DNA of 64,000 nt from positions 848,266 through 912,265 of the forward strand of contig NZ_POQS01000002.1 of assembly GCF_002885955.2 (NCBI RefSeq), written 5' to 3'. This stretch comes from Achromobacter pulmonis (GTDB lineage: Bacteria > Pseudomonadota > Gammaproteobacteria > Burkholderiales > Burkholderiaceae_B). Positions 60,483-64,000 of this stretch are shown here, piece after piece. Numbering within the stretch: the stretch's first letter is position 1; each line of letters starts with the position of its first letter. A model generated the notes under the pieces. It saw nothing but the letters and a program-made list of their open reading frames with translations. It did not search any database and was not told the DNA's origin. The position numbers were made by a program, and so were the translations under genes.

Positions 60483-60871
60483 GGGTCCTGCTTGTAGTAC
60501 TGGTGCAGGTCGCGCGCCCAGCTTTCGTCGGCCATCCTGGGCCAGTTGTCCTTGTCGAAACCCGGCGCGTTCTTCAGCACTTCCTTGTCGACATTGAGGA
60601 TGAAGCACTTGCGGTCCGTATCCAGCGTCAAGGCGGACCATGGAATGGCGTACAGCTTGTCGCCCATGCCCAGCACCCCGCCGCGCGACAGCACCGCGTA
60701 GGCGACGCGGCCGCGCGGCACGTCGATCATGATGTCCTTGATCGAGCCCAGCTCTTCGCCGGCGGCGTTGTACACGTCATTGCCTTCCAGCGTGTCGGCC
60801 GCCATGATTTCCGGCCCGGGTCCGGTGGCCGATTGCTTGGGACCGCCGACGATATTGGTTTGTTGCTCCAT
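60473..60871 (-). CDS. PRC-barrel domain protein
   Basis: The 132-residue protein has a PRC-barrel motif: IMAADTLEGNDVYNAAGEEL, then GSIKDIMIDVPRGRVAYAVL and GGVLGMGDKLYAIPWSALTL. Stand-alone PRC-barrel proteins of this kind are small cytoplasmic stress proteins of unclear role. Its 3' end overlaps the MscS gene end by 10 bases in convergent orientation. Confidence 0.88.
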   Translation of the reverse strand: MEQQTNIVGGPKQSATGPGPEIMAADTLEGNDVYNAAGEELGSIKDIMIDVPRGRVAYAVLSRGGVLGMGDKLYAIPWSALTLDTDRKCFILNVDKEVLKNAPGFDKDNWPRMADESWARDLHQYYKQDPYW

Positions 60872-60908
60872 TGCCTTTCTCCTATGCGGGGCCTATCCCC
60901 AGGTTGCA

Positions 60909-61238
60909 CTACGTCATCTTTTCGCAGGCCTGCGCGCACTGGCGGCAGGCCTGCTCGCATTCGTCCATGCCGTCCAGGCCGGCGCAGCTCTCGGCGCAGG
61001 CCTTGCACAGCTGCGCGCAGGCCGCGCAGACGCGGCCGTGCTGCTCGACGCCGATCAGCATGGTGTGGGCGGCCGCGCGGCAGATTTCCGCGCAGGCCAT
61101 CATCAGCCGGAAGTGATCCGGCTCGACATGGGCGCCGCCGGCCTCCAGGCAGTGCTGCGAGGCCGTCTGCAGACAACTTCGATAGCACTCCAGGCAGCGG
61201 CTGATGCACTGCTCCATGTCTACATCGGTACTGGTCAT
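60909..61238 (-). CDS. Cys-rich four-helix bundle copper-binding protein
   Basis: The 109-residue protein carries about 16 cysteines and several His/Met residues along helices (CISRCLECYRSCLQTASQHC; VCAACAQLCKACAESCAG; ECEQACRQCAQACEKMT). This is the four-helix-bundle copper storage/binding (Csp/DUF326) pattern. No signal peptide is seen, so it is probably cytosolic. GGAGG precedes the ATG at 61238. It fits with an oxidase operon that needs copper just upstream. Confidence 0.88.
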   Translation of the reverse strand: MTSTDVDMEQCISRCLECYRSCLQTASQHCLEAGGAHVEPDHFRLMMACAEICRAAAHTMLIGVEQHGRVCAACAQLCKACAESCAGLDGMDECEQACRQCAQACEKMT

Positions 61239-61343
61239 TACGTCCTCCTTGCGATGCGATCGGGTTGCGGACTGCCCCATCCAGCAAACCGCGTGCCCGC
61301 GTGCGCGACCGTCGTCGCGAGGTTGCGCAACGCCGCCTGGACG

Positions 61344-63857
61344 CTAGCCTCCCAGCCGGGGAAAGGCATGCACCAGCGCCAGGGCCAGCAAACCCTGGGC
61401 CACGGTGTACAGCCACATGATGGCCGTGTTGTCCAGGCAGGCGGGCCGTTCGGCGCTCAGCCGGCCGGCCCGCGCGCGCGCCAGCGTAAACGCGCCCATC
61501 GCCAGCGAAACGATCGCGAACGCCGCCTGCAGGCCGGCCACCGCGTAGACCGACGCGGCGTAGGCCGAGGCCTGCGGCCGCTGGCCGGCGCCCCAATGCG
61601 CGTACAGGTCCAGCCCGGCCGAGGCCGCCAGCAGGAGGCCGGCCAGCGGCAGGCTCCAGCCCAGTTGCGCCAGCCTTCCCTTGCGCAGTCCGCGCCGGGC
61701 CAGCGCCACGAATGCGCCGGAGCCCGCCAGCAGCATGGCCGCCAGCCATGCCGAAGCGGCCTCGGGCGGCCTGCCTGCCGGCCCCCACGCTTCGCGGTCG
61801 GCCGCCCACAGGAACAGGTAGGCGAAGACCAGTGAAGCGAAGATGCTGGCGCTGACCATGACCAGCATGACCATGGCCCACCAGGAATGCGAGGCGCTGC
61901 CGGGGCAGCCCAGCGGCAGCCGCAGGCCGGCGCCCACGTCCACCTCCAGCGGCGCGCCGGTGTCGGCGTCCCACAGCCAGCGCCATAGCGCGGCCACGGC
62001 CAGCACGCCGAAGGCCGTGGCCAGCAGCGACAGCTTGAATGTCAGCAACAGGAAGAAACCGGCCGTGCCCAGCGCGGCCAGCAGCGGCGACCAGGCTGGC
62101 CCGGGCAGCGCCAGCACATAGTCGGGCCGCGCGTCCAGCGCGGTGGTCACCAGGGTCGAGCGCAGGCCGGCCGGCGCGTTGGGCAGGAAGTGGTGGCCGG
62201 CTTCGACCTCGCGCGCCAGGCCGGGCTGGTCCCACAAGGGTTCGCGGCTGCTGACCAGCGGCACGCTGCGCATGCCGTAGGCCGCGCTGGGCAGCCATTC
62301 CAGCGTGCCCGCGCCCCATACGTTGCCGGCGGCCGCCCCCAGCGAGGGCCGGCAGTTGCGCGCCACGTCGACCAGGAACACCAGCACGCCGGCGGCGATC
62401 AGGTAGGCGCCCACGGTCGAGGCCAGGTTCAGCAACTCCCATCCCTGACTCTGGGCATAGGTGTAGACGCGCCGCGGCATGCCCGCCAGGCCGGTGAAGT
62501 GCATGGGGAAAAACGCCAGGTTGAAGCCGACGAACATGAGCCAGAAGGCCCAGCGCCCCAGGCGTTCCGACAACGGCCGGACGCTGACGAAAGGCATCCA
62601 GTAATAGAACGCCGCGAACAGCGGGAACACCATGCCGCCGAACAGCACGTAGTGCAGATGGGCGACGACGAAATAGGTGTCGTGCACCTGCAGGTCGAAC
62701 GGGATCACGGCCACCATCACTCCGGTCAGCCCGCCCAGCACGAAGGTGAAGAAAAAGCCCAGGATGAACAGCATGGGCGTCCTGAGCGGGCGCAGGTGCA
62801 CCGCGGCGGCTATGGTGGCGATCCAGGCGAACACCTGTATGGCGGTCGGCACCGACACCGCCATGCTGGCCGCCGACGCGACGTCGAGCAGCAGCTCGGG
62901 AATGCCGGTGGCGTACATATGGTGCACCCACAGCCCGAAGCTGAGGAATCCCGTGCCCAGCACGGCCGCCACCACCAGCGGATAGCCCACCAGCCGCGCG
63001 CCGGTCATGGCGGGCACGATCATCGACACCATGCCGGAAGCCGGCAGGAAAATGATGTAGACCTCGGGATGGCCGAAGAACCAGAACAGGTGCTGCCACA
63101 GCAACGGCTCGCCGCCGCGCTGCGCGATGAAGAACGGCAGGTCGAACGCGCGCTCCAGCTCCAGCAGCGCGGTGGCCACGATCACGGCCGGGAACGCGAC
63201 GATCACCATGCCGCAGAACACCAGCATCACCCAGGCGTACACCGGCATCTTGTCCAGCGTCATGCCGGGCGCGCGGGTGCGCAGAATGCCCACCGCCAGC
63301 TCGATGGCGCCGGCGATCGCCGAGATCTCGATGAAGCCTATGCCCAGCAGCCACAGGTCGGCGTTGAGCGCCGGCGAATACGCCGTGCTGGTCAAGGGCG
63401 GATACATGAACCAGCCGCCGTCCGGGGCCAGCCCCACGAATATGCTGCAAAAGAACACCAGGCCGCCGATGGCGTAGGCCCAGTACGCGTAGGCCGACAG
63501 GCGCGGGAACGGCAGGTCGCGCGCGCCCAGCATGTTGGGCAGCAGCAGCACCGCCACGGCCTCGACCGCCGGCACCGCGAACAGAAACATCATCACGGTG
63601 CCGTGCATGGTGAACAGCTGGTTGTAGAGCGCGTGTCCGATCAGCGCGTTATCCGGCACGGCGAGCTGGGTGCGCATCAGCAAGGCCAGCACGCCGGCCA
63701 GCAGGAAGAACAGCAGCGCCGTGGCGATATACAACAGGCCGATGGAAGTGTTGTTCACCACCGTCAGCGCGCGCCAGCCGGTCGGACGCCGCCAGGCGCG
63801 CTCCAGCCCCTGCAGTTCGCCGTCCGGGCGCGGCAGCGGATTGGGCGGCGGCCTCAT
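61344..63857 (-). CDS. Fused cytochrome c oxidase subunits I and III (caa3-type)
   Basis: The 837-residue protein has subunit I ligands: MHGTVMMF near residue 85, WFFGHPEVYIIFLP (Cu-B His and cross-linked Tyr), LSFGLWVHHMYATG and HDTYFVVAHLHYVLFGG (heme His residues). From about residue 600 the chain continues into a subunit III-like region (SHSWWAMVMLVMVSASIFAS) with further helices. Fusion of I and III is known in caa3-type oxidases. Its ATG overlaps the stop of the subunit II gene. Confidence 0.92.
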   Translation of the reverse strand: MRPPPNPLPRPDGELQGLERAWRRPTGWRALTVVNNTSIGLLYIATALLFFLLAGVLALLMRTQLAVPDNALIGHALYNQLFTMHGTVMMFLFAVPAVEAVAVLLLPNMLGARDLPFPRLSAYAYWAYAIGGLVFFCSIFVGLAPDGGWFMYPPLTSTAYSPALNADLWLLGIGFIEISAIAGAIELAVGILRTRAPGMTLDKMPVYAWVMLVFCGMVIVAFPAVIVATALLELERAFDLPFFIAQRGGEPLLWQHLFWFFGHPEVYIIFLPASGMVSMIVPAMTGARLVGYPLVVAAVLGTGFLSFGLWVHHMYATGIPELLLDVASAASMAVSVPTAIQVFAWIATIAAAVHLRPLRTPMLFILGFFFTFVLGGLTGVMVAVIPFDLQVHDTYFVVAHLHYVLFGGMVFPLFAAFYYWMPFVSVRPLSERLGRWAFWLMFVGFNLAFFPMHFTGLAGMPRRVYTYAQSQGWELLNLASTVGAYLIAAGVLVFLVDVARNCRPSLGAAAGNVWGAGTLEWLPSAAYGMRSVPLVSSREPLWDQPGLAREVEAGHHFLPNAPAGLRSTLVTTALDARPDYVLALPGPAWSPLLAALGTAGFFLLLTFKLSLLATAFGVLAVAALWRWLWDADTGAPLEVDVGAGLRLPLGCPGSASHSWWAMVMLVMVSASIFASLVFAYLFLWAADREAWGPAGRPPEAASAWLAAMLLAGSGAFVALARRGLRKGRLAQLGWSLPLAGLLLAASAGLDLYAHWGAGQRPQASAYAASVYAVAGLQAAFAIVSLAMGAFTLARARAGRLSAERPACLDNTAIMWLYTVAQGLLALALVHAFPRLGG

Positions 63858-64000
63858 TTCAGGCCGTCCAGGTAGCCGGCCACGGCGCGCAGTTCCGGCC
63901 CGCTCAAATGGTCGAAGGCCGGCATGCGGTTGCCGGGCTTGATGTGCTGGCCGCCGGCGATCCAGCCCGCCAGCGCGCCCACGTTGTTGGACAGCGCGCC
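63854..64000 (-). CDS. Cytochrome c oxidase subunit II with C-terminal cytochrome c domain (partial)
   Basis: Only the last 48 residues lie in the window. They read AGWIAGGQHIKPGNRMPAFD and end HLSGPELRAVAGYLDGLK, the end of a class I cytochrome c domain with the Met ligand in the KPGxxMP motif. Such domains are fused to subunit II in caa3 oxidases. The stop overlaps the start of the fused subunit I/III gene (ATGA), so the two are co-translated. The 5' part continues beyond the right edge. Confidence 0.88.
   Translation of the reverse strand, partial: GALSNNVGALAGWIAGGQHIKPGNRMPAFDHLSGPELRAVAGYLDGLK

Noticed and set aside
59201..63875. Large frames of 450-907 codons opposite or out of frame to mscS and the oxidase gene
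   Set aside because: They overlap recognised genes throughout and show only low-complexity Arg/Gly/His-rich translations.

Overview
The window looks like an Alcaligenaceae chromosome, most likely Bordetella or close kin (Achromobacter). The evidence is strong GC bias at codon third positions, a Bug-type solute receptor next to a CaiB-type CoA transferase, an orphan TctA permease, and a caa3-type oxidase with fused subunits I and III. It is a prophage/host junction. Positions 1 to about 36,340 are most of an integrated temperate phage, whose left end lies outside the window. Positions 36,340 to 64,000 are ordinary host genes.

The prophage has a lambda-like plan with a contractile tail. From the left edge, the minus-strand late genes are tape measure (with a peptidoglycan-cleaving domain), tail chaperones, tail tube, tail sheath, neck proteins, DUF2184 capsid, decoration, DUF2213 scaffold/protease, head morphogenesis, portal and terminase. 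Next on the minus strand come replication and nin-type genes: DUF1064-like nuclease, DnaB helicase, an O-like initiator, an HNH/Ref-like protein, NinB and CII. The immunity region at about 20.7-23.7 kb has divergent cro and cI genes whose promoters put transcription starts almost at the ATGs. The 13-bp operator found there recurs twice at about 23.68 kb, which marks the left early operator. From there a long plus-strand operon runs to excisionase and integrase through ERF annealing protein, YqaJ exonuclease, SSB, HNH endonucleases, a DNA methyltransferase and many small unknowns. The integrase ends beside the 3' end of a tRNA-His gene, the likely attachment site. No lysis cassette or tail fibres are visible, so they probably lie left of position 1.

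The most striking observation is a set of three otherwise divergent DUF1566/C-type-lectin-like genes in the early operon (24,874-25,326; 29,990-30,562; 30,605-31,009). They share a nearly identical 31-codon 3' block. Nine codons in it are hypervariable, almost all of the form NNC, while the other 22 are identical or nearly so in nucleotides. A common 3' element, ATCCCTT followed by a GC-rich hairpin, comes after each stop codon. This is the signature of variable repeats of a diversity-generating retroelement copied from an AAC-rich template. No reverse transcriptase or template is visible here, so the system would have to act in trans or from beyond the left edge.

The host part holds tRNA-His and cardiolipin synthase. 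It then has a LysR regulator convergent with a hydratase/Bug receptor/CoA-transferase operon, a thioesterase, a 3-hydroxyisobutyrate-dehydrogenase-like enzyme and an MFS carrier. A czcCBA-type metal efflux operon follows, divergent from a small exported protein and a two-component system, with a CusR-like box between them. After that come tandem Fe(II)/2OG oxygenase paralogues, TctA, an envelope/stress cluster (BON lipoprotein, PncC, DUF4142, MscS, PRC-barrel, Cys-rich copper-binding four-helix protein), and the 3' part of a caa3-type oxidase operon.
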